Below are positions 1 to 12,585 of a stretch of 64,000 nt of DNA, piece by piece. The stretch is from Aphidius gifuensis (Eukaryota; Arthropoda; Insecta; Hymenoptera; Braconidae). The stretch spans positions 16,430,173 to 16,494,172 of the forward strand of contig NC_057793.1 of NCBI RefSeq assembly GCF_014905175.1, written 5' to 3'. Below the pieces are notes generated by a model. The model was given only the letters and a program-made list of their open reading frames with translations. It was not told the DNA's origin and made no database searches. The translations under genes and the position numbers were made by a program. How positions within the stretch are numbered: position 1 is the first letter of the stretch; each line of letters begins with the position of its first letter.

Positions 1-100
1 GAATTACGGTGGCCAGAAAACTTATGTTTTAAGCAACATTAATTCCTTAGCTGCATCTTCTCCTTAGCTACTGCTCTTTTTCGGGGATTTTCATTCACTT
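1..100. repeat. Partial copy of palindromic MITE family A
   Basis: The stretch contains the family words TTCCTTAGCTGCATCTT and CCTTAGCTACTGCT, which recur at 597-780, 26901-27030 and 28594-28700. Only one half is inside the window, so the end at base 1 is artificial. It is non-coding and probably a non-autonomous DNA transposon. The family's transposase is unknown. Confidence 0.55.
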
Positions 101-596
101 AAATTGAAACTACATGTTATAAGGTGTAGAATCCTCACTTTACTTATTTTATAATTTAATTTAATTTAAAACAATAATTTAAAACAGAGATACAAATTAT
201 ATTTAATATTAATAATAATGAAACAATTTATTTAACAAGTAGAATATGTAATATGACAATTTAACACGACGCAATATGTATATATTTTAATGATTGTGAT
301 ATGGCAAAGCCAAATCACAAATACAAATTTTAATTAATATTCTCAATGTTTTTCGGACGCACTCGATGGTGGCCGGACAAGAAGTGCCGTTTATATTTTT
401 CTAGTTTTTCTACGTCGTCTCTACGACACGCAGACACATTTCCCCTCATACATACATCACTCAATAAATACAACAATTATACTGGTGTCACAGAGGCACC
501 AATACATACATATATATACATTTTATATTTACAATATGGGTGTATCTGTTTTTACACGCTACAATGTATTTTATTAATTGGATAAATAAAAAATAC

Positions 597-780
597 CAAG
601 GACAAGCAGTAGCTAAGGAAAAGATGCAGCTAAGAAATTAATGTTGCTTATAACATAATTTTTTTGGCAACTGTCATTCTTTAGCTACATCTTTTCGTTA
701 GCTACACCTACAACCTACACCTACACCTACAACTGTAATTCCTTAGCTACACCTTTCCTTAGCTACTGCTTTCCCTTGGA
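597..780. repeat. Palindromic MITE family A, full copy
   Basis: The left end CAAGGACAAGCAGTAGCTAA is matched in inverted orientation by TTAGCTACTGCTTTCCCTTG at the right end. The middle holds a short CTACAC-type repeat. The imperfect palindrome of about 180 bp with no ORF is typical of a MITE. Shorter copies lie at 26901-27030 and 28594-28700. Confidence 0.65.
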
Positions 781-865
781 CTTTTTCTTATTGATTTAAT
801 TGATAGAATTTCCTTTTTGATAAATCACAAATTATTTATTATAAATTAATAATAATAACATAGTT

Positions 866-1490
866 TTTTTATATGGATACTGCATTTTTTTTTGCACCGA
901 AACGTTTTCTACATCAAAACTAACACTTTTTATTTAAAAAATTTTTCGATAAAATCACTTTTTTTTCGGGCCGATTTTATCTGTTTATGGATTTTCCTGC
1001 AAAAATATAGCTTTAACTGAAGAATGATATTTAGAGAAGTTGTAGCGCCGAGGAAGACGAAAACGAAAAAAAAAAAAAATTCCGAAAAAAATTAAAAATG
1101 GCGGAGTTAGAAGCATGAACAAAGTTTTGAAAAAAAAAAATCGATTTTTCCGGAAAATTTTATTTAGAAAAAGTGTTAGCCTTGATGTGAACAAAAATTT
1201 TTTAATAAAAAAAACTTACACCTCACCTCGAAAAAAAAAATGTTCATACCGGAAACTCCGCCATTTTGAAATTAAAATTTTTTTTTTTTCGTTTTCGTCT
1301 TTTTCAGCGCTACAACTTTTCTAAATAACATTTTTTAATTAAAGCCATATTTTTTCAGGAAAATCCATAAACAAATAAAATCGGGCCGAAAAAAAAGTGA
1401 TTTTATCAAAAAATTTTTCAACTAAAAAGTGTTAGTTTTGATGTAGAAAACGTTTTGGTGCAAAAAAAAATGCAGTATCCATTTAAAGAA
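866..1490. repeat. Long fold-back repeat with about 255-bp arms
   Basis: The sequence from about 866 to 1120 is repeated in inverse orientation at about 1237 to 1490. Matching landmarks are ATATGGATACTGCA with TGCAGTATCCAT, GAAAACGTTTT, the CGGGCCGATTTTAT block and GGCGGAGTT with AACTCCGCC. A spacer of about 115 bp separates the arms. Short ORFs on both strands here are by-products of the palindrome. It is probably a non-autonomous DNA transposon. Confidence 0.75.
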
Positions 1491-1880
1491 AATATGTTTA
1501 TACCGGAAACTTCGCCATTTTGGATTTTTCGAATTTTTTTTTTTTTTTTTCTTTGCCCCTTTCCAAACCCTACAACTTTTACTTGGAACATTTTACAATT
1601 TAAGCTATATTTTTCGAAAAAAATCCATTGATAAATTAAAATGAGACAGTCTGTATTTCAAAAACTTTTTTGCCATTCATGTATCGAAACCTCGATTTTC
1701 GATGCATGCGTTCAGCCTCGAAAACGGCATATTCCGGAACTTCTCCTGTCGGCGTAGTTTTAGACACTGCAAAAATTTTATACACTCTCAGCGTGGTAGA
1801 GAACTGTGTAGAAAATTTTCTACACACTTCGAGAATTTTGTGCACTCCCGGCGGTGGATTAGTACCGGGGAAATAACATT
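1491..1880. repeat. Third, diverged half-arm of the fold-back family plus unassigned sequence
   Basis: From about 1498 to 1640 the sequence resembles the right arm of the preceding fold-back (TATACCGGAAACT, GCCATTTTGGA, TACAACTTTTACT), so it is an additional half copy. The following 250 bases are more GC-rich and contain the small palindrome GTAGAAAATTTTCTAC; no gene was seen. Confidence 0.5.
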
Positions 1881-1994
1881 ATTCAAAAGTCACGTTGGCT
1901 TGATATTTTATTGTCGTGTATGTGTTTGTGTGACGTGTGTTCGTTGGTCCTAAGTCAATAGACAACATTATAATGAATTCAACTGATTAATGTC

Positions 1995-2310
1995 ATTATT
2001 AAATTTTAATTCAATGAATTGTTATTATTAATTGATTATAATTATCAATTCAATTGAATATTATTATAAACTAAATTAATTATTATTATTTATTGAACTA
2101 ATTATTATTATTAATTAAATTGATTATTATTATTATTTATTAGATTGATTATTATTATTTATTGAACTGATTATTATTATTAATTAAATCGATTATTATT
2201 AGTATTATTTATTAAATTGATTATTATTATTTATTGAATTGATTATTATTTTTTATTGAATTGATTACTGATATTGATTTAATTAATTATTATTATTTAT
2301 TTAATAATAT
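1995..2310. repeat. Degenerate AT-rich minisatellite
   Basis: An imperfect tandem array built on a core like TTATTATTATTTATTGAATTGA varies from unit to unit. It contains no coding signal. Confidence 0.7.
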
Positions 2311-2819
2311 GCTGCGCATCACTCATCCACAATTCTCAATTTTCTGCCCTTGTTACACAAAATACTATTTTTATTCACATTTTTCATTTTGAAATCCTTT
2401 TCCGTTTACTTGAGATTTTATATTTTTATAATAATATTCCATTGATAATATTATTTATCTTGTGTAGGTGCTTTTCTCTTTCGGTTAGGTTTTCCAGCTG
2501 CAATTCAAGAGTTTTGTTAATGTGTATTTTAATATTTAAAAACAAAAATTTTTATTTTTCTTCATAACTCTTGGCGATCATTCTGATACTTACTCATTAT
2601 CTGTTGATCTTTTTAGTGATTGCAAAATGTTTGACGTTTTTTCATATTTTTCTCCTTGTTTTGTTTCTCTCTGTACTTGCACTGTTTTGTGTATGTCGTT
2701 ACTTTCAACAAAGATGATGTTACGCATGTTATCTATTATTCATTTGTATACAGATATTAAAAAATTGGAAACTAAATGTTTTGTGTTCAAAATTAATTCA
2801 TTTAAAAATTTTTATACTT
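2311..2819. other. No gene recognised
   Basis: AT-rich sequence with short ORFs on either strand that show no family motif. It borders the degenerate MULE transposase. Confidence 0.5.
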
Positions 2820-4080
2820 ACAAAAAAAATCTCTCAGTGATAGATGTTTTCCTTCAATTCTATCGAATAATGTTCGATTGAAAGTCTTGAAGTCGTTATT
2901 TGTCTTGGTAGTGTGGCCAAAGCATGTCAGTAATTCTGTTTTTCCACCCCATTGTTTTACTAAATGATCAAAGAATATTTTTAATGCAGGCCACTTGTTT
3001 ACTTAAGTTTGTGAACGTGAACAATTTCTTCGTTTATTTTATTAGCTGGTAAGAGTGGAAAATTACGGCAAAGAAATAAAATTTCTTTGGGAGCTCGACG
3101 CTTTCAAATTCTTTCTTCGATCACTAGCGTCAGCTTCATTTATTTTTTCTACTAGTGGAAGTTCATCCCAATGATTTGTCACTGCCTTAAAAAGAAAAAA
3201 GAATATTATTTAAAAAGAAATTAAAATTTTCATGTCGTTATCATTAAATTCATCATAATGATAATAAGATTTTGTTTTTATCAGATTTTTATGATTTATA
3301 AATATATTTAAAATAAAAAAAAGTAATAGGACATACTTGCGAGTAATGAAACCAGCAGCCATGTAGCTTGTTCAAAATCTGTGAAAATTGTTTCCCCACT
3401 GCCGATTAAAAATGGAGCTCGTTCTTTTAATTAGTTTAAAAGAGCGAAATATGTACCATGGTTTTAATTCCTGCACCAGGCAAATCCTACTAAAGTCACC
3501 TGCAATATATAAAATATTCATTATTTATATTGCCAATAATTAAAACAAAATTTATCAACATTTACCACATGTTTTAAACATTAAAAATTTAATTTGTATG
3601 AATAGAATTATAACATTAAGTATTTATCATTTATCAATTTGTTAACATTTTAAAATATTATAATTTTCAAGACGAATTTTGTATAATATAGAACGTAAGT
3701 TATTGTTTTAATTCAATTTTAAAGTAACTAAATAAATAATGTATTTTCTTTCACCTCATTGGAGCCATGCTCTGTCATAAGCATATTCTATGTTTGCTGG
3801 TTTTTAGTTCTTTTGGTACAACCTTAAAATTACCGTCAAAGGAGAGATCTTGTGCAAAGTTTTATCGTTCTAAGACACTATTTTCTGCGAATATAATTCA
3901 TCTTTTATCACTATCATCAGCAAACATAAAAGTTTGGAAGTATTTTTTAAGATGATCGTGTTTTTTTATAAATTCTGATAATTCTTCGAGCGATGAAGTT
4001 TCTGGAATATTCCACATTTTATTTCGCACACGGTTGATGGTATTCACATCTCGTTGTTACGAGATTGAGCAGCTTCTACA
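2820..4080 (-). pseudogene. MULE (Mutator-like) transposase, degenerate
   Basis: Minus-strand translation gives, in order from about 4075 downwards, a segment with NTINRVRNKMWNIPE, the first catalytic region SFDGNFKVVP near 3830, a second aspartate region FTDFEQA near 3390, the zinc-like GCWFHYSQ motif immediately after it in another frame, and a C-terminal block with ELLTCFGHTTKTNNDF near 2900. The DG.F.VVP plus DFE plus CWFHY order is characteristic of MULE transposases. Frameshifts, stop codons and AT-rich gaps break it into at least four pieces, so it is inactive. A MITE with a 9-bp target duplication, the MULE hallmark, lies at 13853-14449. Piece boundaries are approximate; the family call is fairly firm. 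Confidence 0.7.
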
Positions 4081-5469
4081 TGTTTTAAAATTAAATTGTA
4101 TTAAATATAAAATATGAAGAATTTAATCAGTGAATATTAAAATAAATAAATAAAAAATTCAAATAAATCCTTGAAAATTTCTGCCATGCACAATGACAAT
4201 AATAAATGTGCTCATTTTTTTGAATATAATAATTTTTATAAGAGCCTGAAAATTCCATTTATATATTGTATTTTAGTCATTATTATCTAATTATTATCAT
4301 ATTATTTAGTTAATATCCATCTAAAAATTTCAATGAAAATAATAGTAACTAAAATCTAAAAAAGTGAATGGGAAGAATGAAGATAGAATTTATTTTTATT
4401 GAGTGCAAATCTACTTAATTCTCTTTATTTAATAATTATAAATGAAGAATTTTTGATTCTTTAAATAATTCATTAAAATAAATAATTGAAGAATAAAAAA
4501 ATTAGTAGGAATAAAAACAAAATAAAACTTCATATAACATGTAAGATGAACGTTTCAAAAAAAAAAAAAAAATTTTTTTTTTTCTCTCCCACCCCTTAAA
4601 ATCTTAGTATTCAACAAGACAAACAATCTTCTATTTTCAATTTTTTTTTTTTTTTTTTTTTAATGTCGTTCATCGACTTTGAATATTTTCCATTTAAAAT
4701 ACATGTAAGCAGAGTGCTCATTTCGTACTTTTGTTTATAACTTGATCAAATTTCAAGCTAGAGACTTGAAAATAGGACCATTTGAAAGCTTAAAAAAAAA
4801 TCTTAAAAAAAAACATTGAAAAAAAAATTTTTGATCATCGATTTTTTAAATAAAAAATGTTATCAATGTTTATTTGTGAAAAAACGAAAATTTTTTTATT
4901 TATAGACTTTTAAATATTCATAAAAAAATAAAAATTCAACATATAATATATAATATCTCAAGCTTTTTAATGGAGCTCTCTAAATATTCAATTAGTTTTT
5001 AAATATATTAATTATTCTAAAAGTTATGATTATTTGTTTATAAAAAAATTGCACGAATAACTCTGTTTTTTCTTCAAGTATAGGAAAACTGATAAAAAAA
5101 AAAAAAAAAACTTTGTTATCCGTCATAAACTTGGTTTATATTTCGAAAATAATAATTTTTGATACTTTTTTTTTTTTTCCCCAAGAAATAATCAAGCAAA
5201 CACAATAGTTTTTGCCCCCTTCATTTTGACCAATACCGTTCATTGTTATAGTCACGTTACATCTTTGTGTACGAATTTTCATGTACGTAGGGGGAATAAG
5301 CGAGTTCGGTTCCCCTTCTTTCATTTTTTTAAATTTTCTTTTGTCTTGGAGAAAAAAATACTTTTGTCTTTTCTGACAATATGTCAAAATCAAAACATAA
5401 TAGTTTATATTTACTAAATAAAAAATTTGTAAAATTGATGGTCGCAAACTACCCACAAATGATCAAGTT
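4081..5469. other. AT-rich sequence without recognised genes
   Basis: Homopolymer runs and low-complexity AT sequence dominate. The two overlapping ORFs at 5136-5456 (-) and 5226-5417 (+) have no recognisable motif and are mostly runs. Nothing here is called a gene. Confidence 0.6.
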
Positions 5470-7030
5470 TTGAGCTCTTGTGTTTTTGAGTGCAAAGCTT
5501 CAAAATTACCACGTTCTGAAAGTTTCAAAAATACGATTAAAGAAATAGAAACTATCTGGCATCGTGCAAATTTACCAACTGAGAGGACAGACCATAGCCT
5601 CGAAAAATTAAAAAAATTGTACAATGAGTGGGAAAAAATTTGTAAAAATAAAAATAGAAAATATTCTCTAGCTCAAAATAAAAGAAAAAATATATTTAGT
5701 TTAAAATTGAAGAATATATTTGACATTGCGTGTCATTTGACCTCTTCGTTCAACTCAACGTTGTGACAAAAGAAAATGTCTTTGATCTTCAGTTTGTACT
5801 TTTTTCAAACGAATTTAAACGCGATAATGAAGGTACGTGTTATTATTATTATTTATTGACAAATTATAAATTATAAAGATTATTATTTATTCATTCTACG
5901 TCCACAGTATTAGGTATAGAAAGTTCGATTAATGATAACGTAATAGACCAAAGGGAAGGTGAAGCTATCAAGGAAAATCAAGGTAACAACAATCATTAAA
6001 TACCACAAATCATTTGACATAAACTAGTACTAAAAGGTGATATTCAGTATAATATTTACTGTAACAAGTTCTTTTTTTTTTCAAAAATAGCAATTGCTTC
6101 AATATTATATTCGTCTGAATATGCAGTATTTCTTATTATATAGCTATATCATATCACAACAAAATCATATAAAATTTTTGTGTGTAAATAGATTTTAAAT
6201 GCTACTAAAAATAAATTAATGATTCACAATAATATAAGTTTTTTTTAATGATATTCTATTTTTTTTTCTGTTTAAAATTTATGAATAGAAATGAATTGTC
6301 TGGTCAGTCATACTATGAAGAGACAAATATCTGATTTCGAAGAAGCTTTGAATTTGCCTCGAAAAAAAATAAAAGTGATAACTTCTCAACTTGCATTTAC
6401 TCTTGATAGAACATCAACTTTAAGTCGCGATGCAACTTTTATTATTGCTGAAACAGCCAAAGCTTTAGGCCATAATATCAATGATCTTTGTTTAAGTGCC
6501 AGCACGATTCACAGGAATCGCATTAATTATCGTATGCAATATACTACAGAATTAAAACGTTGACTACAAGTTGCTGAGAAATCAGTTGTCCATTTCGATG
6601 GTAAAATTTTTCAAGATATTATTGGAAATAATAAAGTTGATAGGATACCTATTGTAGTGACTGGCTCGAAAACTAGTCATTTGCTGGGTGCACCAAAAAT
6701 TAAAACAGGGACTGCTCAATATCAACCTGAAGCTGTTATAGAAACACTAGATGAGAGGAATTTACTTGATCGTACTGCAAGAATGTGTTTCGATACGACG
6801 AATGTCAACAGTGGTAATTTTTACATATTAAATTACAAAATTTACAGTTTTATTCAATGAAGCATTTTCATTTATCCTATTGAAAGTCGTTGAAAAACTG
6901 AACTTATTTTGTGAATAATTGTTTTAGGATGGAAGAAAGGGACTGCAATGTTCATTGAAAAGGCTCTGCAACGAAAAATATTGTGGTTACCTTGTCGACA
7001 TCACATATTAGAAATACTGTCAAAGAGTTA
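5470..7030 (+). pseudogene. Intron-bearing transposase-like gene fragment (insect NTG-type family)
   Basis: Four coding blocks are recognisable: 5470-5766 (Lys-rich, EWEKICKNKNRKYSLAQNK), 6291-6563 (KALGHNINDLCLSASTIHRNR), 6590-6813 (VHFDGKIFQD, then VTGSKTSHLLG and MCFDTTNVNSG) and 6926-7030 (GWKKGTAMFIEKAL, LPCRHHILEI). Splice signals bound several of them, for example GTAATTTT at 6814 and TTTTAG before 6926. The CFDTT..N and CRHHI motifs occur in a widespread family of insect and invertebrate uncharacterised proteins with an RNase H-like transposase look. Stops separate the blocks and the C-terminus is missing. I infer a dead transposable-element gene; the superfamily name is uncertain. 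Confidence 0.55.
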
Positions 7031-7269
7031 GTTTTTTAAAATTTTCTTTTGTAATTTATAGTTTCATTATTCATCTCAACAATTTTATTTTTATCAGAGG
7101 CTGTGGCTTTTGCTGAAATCTTTCATTTAAGCCTAATATGAACAGTCTATCTTTATTATTATAGAAACTATGAGTGGTTTTCTTAGAAAGTGTACAGAAA
7201 GCAATACTTTGGTGGGGCTCTTCGCGCCTATTCCACCTCCGTAATAACAAAAATAAGAGAAAGTGAACA

Positions 7270-8340
7270 GTCTGTCAAAATATTTGTAACGACTTTAATA
7301 ATATCAACAATCAATTAATTGATGATGATATTATTGATGATATTAATAATTTTGATAATGTTCATAGTATAAATGATGATATCAATATATGATATTTATA
7401 ATAATAATATCAATTATATTGATGATATTAAAAATATAAATATTCATAATACATATTATCAATATTATATCGTTATTGATATTATTATTATTATTATTAT
7501 TATTATGATTATTAATAGCATTGATATTAAAATAGCATTGATATTTTGATATTATTGAAATTATTATCAATATTATTATTATTATTTATACTATGAATAT
7601 ATATAAATGATAATAATAACAACAATAATTTCAATGATATTATCAATTATTTACAGTATTATTGATATAAATAACAATATCTATAATAATAATATTCGAA
7701 ATATAAATAATAATAACAATAATAATAATTAATAATAACTAATAATTACTAATATTTATATTTGAATATTACTAACAGTACTATTATTATTCTTGATATT
7801 ATTATTCATACTATGAATTAATATATATATCAATAATACTATTATTAAAAACAATTACTTCATTAATATTATTCAGATCAATAATGTCAATAATAATATT
7901 AATAACATTATAAATTATATTAATTGTATTAATAATCACATTTATAATAATAATTTTTGACATATGAATACTAACAATTATCAATACGTATATTTGAATA
8001 TAAATGTCCGTATTGATTTTATCATTATCAATATTATATCGATATTATTATTATCATTATTATTATTAATATGATTCATACCATTAATATTATATTGGTA
8101 ATACTATTGTCGATGATATTATTGAAATTATTGTTGTTATTTTTATCAAAACTATGGTTATAGATATTAATATCATTGAAAAAATAATAATTTCAATAAT
8201 ATTATGAAGAATAATAATATCAATTCAATATTAGAAATAATATCAATGGTATTCATCAATTACCATATAAATAATAAAATAATAATTATAATAATAATAT
8301 CAATAATAATAATATACTAATAATAATTTTTAATTGAGCT
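7270..8340. repeat. Low-complexity ATT/ATA-rich tract
   Basis: About 1.1 kb of imperfect trinucleotide-like sequence (TATTATTAT, AATAATATC, ATTGATATT). Open frames here encode only Ile, Asn and Tyr runs and are not genes. Confidence 0.85.
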
Positions 8341-8428
8341 CAATTCCCAATATACTAGTATATTCATGTATAATTTTTTAATTCATCATTTTCATAAACG
8401 CTGCAAACCGATCAGATATACTATTGGC

Positions 8429-8462
8429 AACACACACACACTTACACACACACACACACACA
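8429..8462. repeat. (CA)n microsatellite
   Basis: A short interrupted run of CA dinucleotides directly seen in the sequence. Confidence 0.9.
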
Positions 8463-8540
8463 TTCATTTGAAGCATATCTCCTTTCTTGCTCGTAGCCAC
8501 TCACTCACTCTCATTAGTTATATGGGCAAACGCTTGCTTC

Positions 8541-8797
8541 AGATCTTTCAAAAAACAACAACAGTGTCGAATAATCCAATATTTATTATACAATCTACAT
8601 TTTGTGACAAGTTGACCAGCAATTTAACTGTCGAAAAACCAACCACATCAACAATTACATCTGGTACTATCAATCAACAACAATTTACAGCCACTACAAA
8701 TACTTCAATACCAACAAATTTTGTTACACCACAAGTTTCAGTTCCAGCTCCAGTATATCAATTTAATAATTGTCAAGTAAATTTTACACAACCATAA
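8541..8797 (+). CDS. Possible terminal exon of an unidentified Thr/Gln-rich host gene
   Basis: After a plausible splice acceptor (GCTTGCTTCAG before 8541) an open frame encodes about 85 residues, including EKPTTSTITSGTINQQQFTA and a C-terminus VPAPVYQFNNCQVNFTQP, ending in TAA at 8795-8797. The composition (Thr, Ser, Gln, Asn, Pro) is like disordered tails of insect nuclear proteins and unlike the poly-Ile frames around it. A T-run and AT-rich sequence follow. It lies convergent to the minus-strand gene at 9055-13080. No domain was recognised and no upstream exon was identified, so this remains tentative. Confidence 0.35.
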
Positions 8798-9567
8798 AAA
8801 CATGAAAAATTTGGATTTTTTTTTTTTTTTTTTTCAAAACATTTATGATCAACAAATGATAATTTATAAGTTTAAAAAAATTAATTCTATTTTTATGTTT
8901 AAATAATTTATTGTTTAAATTTATTAAATTTTTTCAAATTCAAATTGTTTTTCTTTGTGTACTATTTAATACTCTTAGAAAATAAATTAAGTACAATTAA
9001 ATTGATTTTTTTTTTTTGTCATGCTTACTATAATAAAAAAAATACAATATATCTTCATACATTTGTTGTTGTAATTTTTGTTGTAATAATTGTAGTAATT
9101 GTTTGTGTTGTTGTTGTTGAAGTTTGTTGAATCTCTGTTGTTGTTACAGTTGACGTTGAAACAACTGATGATTTCCCAACATCAACTGGACAAGGATTTT
9201 TATATTTTATTGGTACAAAATCTTTAGTACTTTTAATTATGTTTTTTATGTATCCAGCTGGTTTTTTTTCAGGTGACCAATTAAATAAATTTGCACCAAC
9301 AAATTTTGATGTATTTTTTAAATTATTATCTACACCATAAAAATAAATATTATTAATTAAAGTAATAAAAAATTAATATAATTAAAATAAATAAATATAG
9401 TTAACCTGGTTCTGATTTCACAAAGGAACTTTCCATCATATCATCACACATCATGTGATATGTAGTTGGACGCCGCACGGTACGCATCGTCTCTTGCTCA
9501 TACTAATAATGGTTTGGATTTTTTATTATAATTAAACTAATTTAATTAATTAATTTGCTAATAAACA

Positions 9568-10917
9568 AGCAGTTACTCTATCTAATTCAAATATTGTAAA
9601 CTCTATTTTACCTTCACCTTCACTTTTACCTCCTGCTAATGCACCTCTTTCTTTCAGTTCAACACAGGCTACAAATTCTACTATGGACTCTTTGGTACTC
9701 TCTGATTCATCATTTAATATTCATTACCAAAATGCTAGGAGCATTGAAAATAAATTCATAGATACATATGCAAACTCTCTTTTACTTGATCATGATATCT
9801 ACATTATCACCGAAACATGGCTTGATCCTAGCATTTCCTCTTATCACTACTTTGACAGTCAGTATTTTGTTGTTTTTAGAGCAGATAGAAGTATTAATTA
9901 TAAATCCAAAGGGGTGGGGTGTTGTGTGCGGTAAGACTCACTAAATTTAACAATGTTCACATAATTAATTTACCAGATGTTATCAAAGATATTATAGAAA
10001 TTGATACACTTGGTATCTATTTAGACTATCTTGGTGTGTCTTACCGTATCATAGCAACCTACATTCCACCGGATATAGTCAATGGTAGATGTGCCATATT
10101 TACAAAATTCATTAAATTACTTCAAGAACATCTAGCAAAATTTCATGGTAACTTAATTATTGTTGGTGATTTTAACCTCCCTAATTATAACTCAACGTTG
10201 CCCTCTACAAACAGCAAAATATATTCTAATATTTCAATGTTCATAAATGCACTCAATCTATTACAGTTGAACTCAATCCCTAACTCTTATGGCAAGCTCC
10301 TTGATCTCATACTCGTTTCTCGTGCTACATGTCTGGTCTCTCAGGCTCAGGCCTTAGTTAAACAGGATGAATACCATCCGCCTTTACTACTACATATTGT
10401 AAACTCTACCTCTCATCATACAGAGGCTATACCTTCATCTAGTTCATTCTCAAAGTACAATATAAAATACTTAGATTTAGATAAATTTAAGCTAGCATTA
10501 AGGTCTTTAAACTGGGACAATCTTCTCGGGCTGGGTGACGGTGTGGTTACCGTGGATCACCTTTGTGAGATCTTTTACGATACATTTTTTAAACTAGTGA
10601 GCGATAATTACTCCCCTAAACTACAAAACCACAAGGCCCCGAGGTTTCCATACTGGTATTCAGCTGAGCTGATTGCCCTGATTAAAAACACGCATAAATA
10701 TCTGAGGATTAATAAAACCAAAGATTCAGCAGCCATCAAAACTAGAATTAGGTCAATCAATTTAGCTATTAAAGATATATCTCGTAGAGATCTTGATTTA
10801 TATAATAATAAAATAGAGAATAACATTAGTAGTAATCCAAAAAAGTTTTGGCAATATATTAACAACAAGAAAAATCAAACCAGTAATATAAATTGTCTTC
10901 TAATTGACCACAATTAA
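9568..10917 (+). pseudogene. Non-LTR ORF2 N-terminal part: AP-like endonuclease
   Basis: The frame beginning around 9568 is Ser/Pro-rich and then enters the endonuclease core at 9683 (FNIHYQNARSIENKF, ITETWLDPSISSY). A frameshift near 9925 moves the frame to 9919-10917, which carries IIVGDFNLPNYNS near 10160 and the charged linker before the reverse transcriptase. These match the QNARS, E(T)WL and GDFN blocks of the endonuclease/exonuclease/phosphatase fold that nicks target DNA. The SDH/H-type C-terminal block is not obvious. A stop at 10915-10917 ends the frame. The frameshift and stops make it non-functional. Confidence 0.75.
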
Positions 10918-12585
10918 TATCTGGGGCATTTGCAGCACATTTTTCTAGCGTATTTAACAAACTGAATATTGATGCAATGTCTGGTTTTGACTCACTCATG
11001 TCGGGGTTTTCCTGAGTGATCTGGGTTGTCAGGATGTTATTGTAATCTCTGAGGATGTTGCCCGTGAAATACTACTAGTAAAAAATAACAACGTTAGTGG
11101 TTTTGATAACCTGCCTGGGTCGCTTATAAGGGTTTGTCCAGATGCTTTAATACAATCACTGAAAATTATCTTTAACGTAGCTATATCTTCAGGTACTTAT
11201 CCTACCTGTTGAAAAAACTCAGTAGTTAAACCACTATTTAAGTCAGGCAATCCATTACTTGTATCTAACTATAGACAGATACAAGTAATTCTGTTTGTTC
11301 GAAACTTTTTGAAAAAATAATCTACAAGGTTATCATGTCATATTTCTCACCTTTCTTATCTAGCTACCAGCATGGTTTTACACCAAGGCGTAGCACCTGT
11401 TCTAACCTTGTAGAATTTAGTCAATACGTAACGTCTCACTTAAACAAGAACATTCAGGTAGATGTGATATATACAGACATGACAAAGGCATTTGATAGGA
11501 TAAACTGGTTAACTCTTGTCACTAAATAAATTGCAATTAATCTACCACTCACTCTTATAAACCTTATCTGGTCTTATCTTGTCAATCGCTGCTGTTATGT
11601 CTACATTAATGGAACTTTATCAGCACCGTACTCACCAACATCTGGAGTACCACAGGGCTCTAACTTAGGTCCCTTATTATTTAATATCTACATAAATGAC
11701 CTATCTGATAAACTGTCATGTTACTCACTATTGTATGCTGATGATGTTAAGCTGTACTTGCTTATTAAATCATTGAATGACTGTCACTACTTGCAAACAA
11801 ATATAAATAAGTTTGCAAACTGGTGTCTAGTTAATGACCTTCAGGTCAACATAGCTAAGTGCAGCGTGATGTCTTTCAGTAAATCTCGTCGCCCTCTCGT
11901 ATTTAACTACACAGTACATGGAGAATTGTTAAGTAGGACTAGACAAAAAACAGATCTTGGTGTTGTATTTGACGACAAGCTCTTGTTTCACTCCCAGGTT
12001 GAACAGGTTGTTAAATCGGCAATGTTTTCATTGGGCATGGTATTTCGTCTGGCCAGGTCATTAAGGAACCCGTCTACGATAAAGGCATTATATAATGCAT
12101 TCGTCAGGTCAAGACTGGACTATTGTACAGCAGCTTATGCTTTAAGGACCAACAAACAACTCAGGTTAATAAACAAGGTACAAAGAAAGTTTTGCAAGTA
12201 CTTGCTACATCGAACTCAGGCTCTGGTTGTTGATAGAGGATGTGATGATGACACTCTGATCCAGCTGGCTGATTTGACAAACATCTCAGTACATCGTGAT
12301 ACATTAACAATTATCTTCTTTATCAAATTACTAACTGGTGCTGTTGACTGTCCCGACCTCTTATCTGACGTCAGGATAAGAACACTTGCAACAAAACTTC
12401 GTAGTGTATCAGCGTTTTATACCACAGCTGGACCATGCGTGCCATCAATTATTCCACCTTTAGACAATATGATAAATCTTACTAATAATGTATGCCGTAA
12501 AACATCACTGTTCAATAATATTATGTCATTAAACTCAATCTCACCTAGTTTCATACTGGATTGCATTAAAATATCTAGACATTAA
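10918..12585 (+). pseudogene. Non-LTR ORF2 C-terminal part: reverse transcriptase
   Basis: After a stretch with frameshifts, the reverse transcriptase blocks are readable: SVVKPLFKSGNPLLVSNYR near 11225, the QHGFTPRRST block near 11370, VIYTDMTKAFDRINW with the first catalytic Asp near 11470, SGVPQGSNLGPLLFNIYIND near 11650 and the active-site LLYADDVKLY near 11735. The C-terminal region to 12585 includes LGVVFDDKLLFHSQV and RSRLDYCTAAYALRT, typical of the Jockey/CR1 group. In-frame stops occur at 11209 (TGA) and 11527 (TAA), and at least one frameshift near 11300. The YADD core is intact. Confidence 0.8.

Noticed and set aside
7382..7570. Asn/Ile-rich ORF on the minus strand
   Set aside because: Low-complexity sequence of the 7270-8340 tract.
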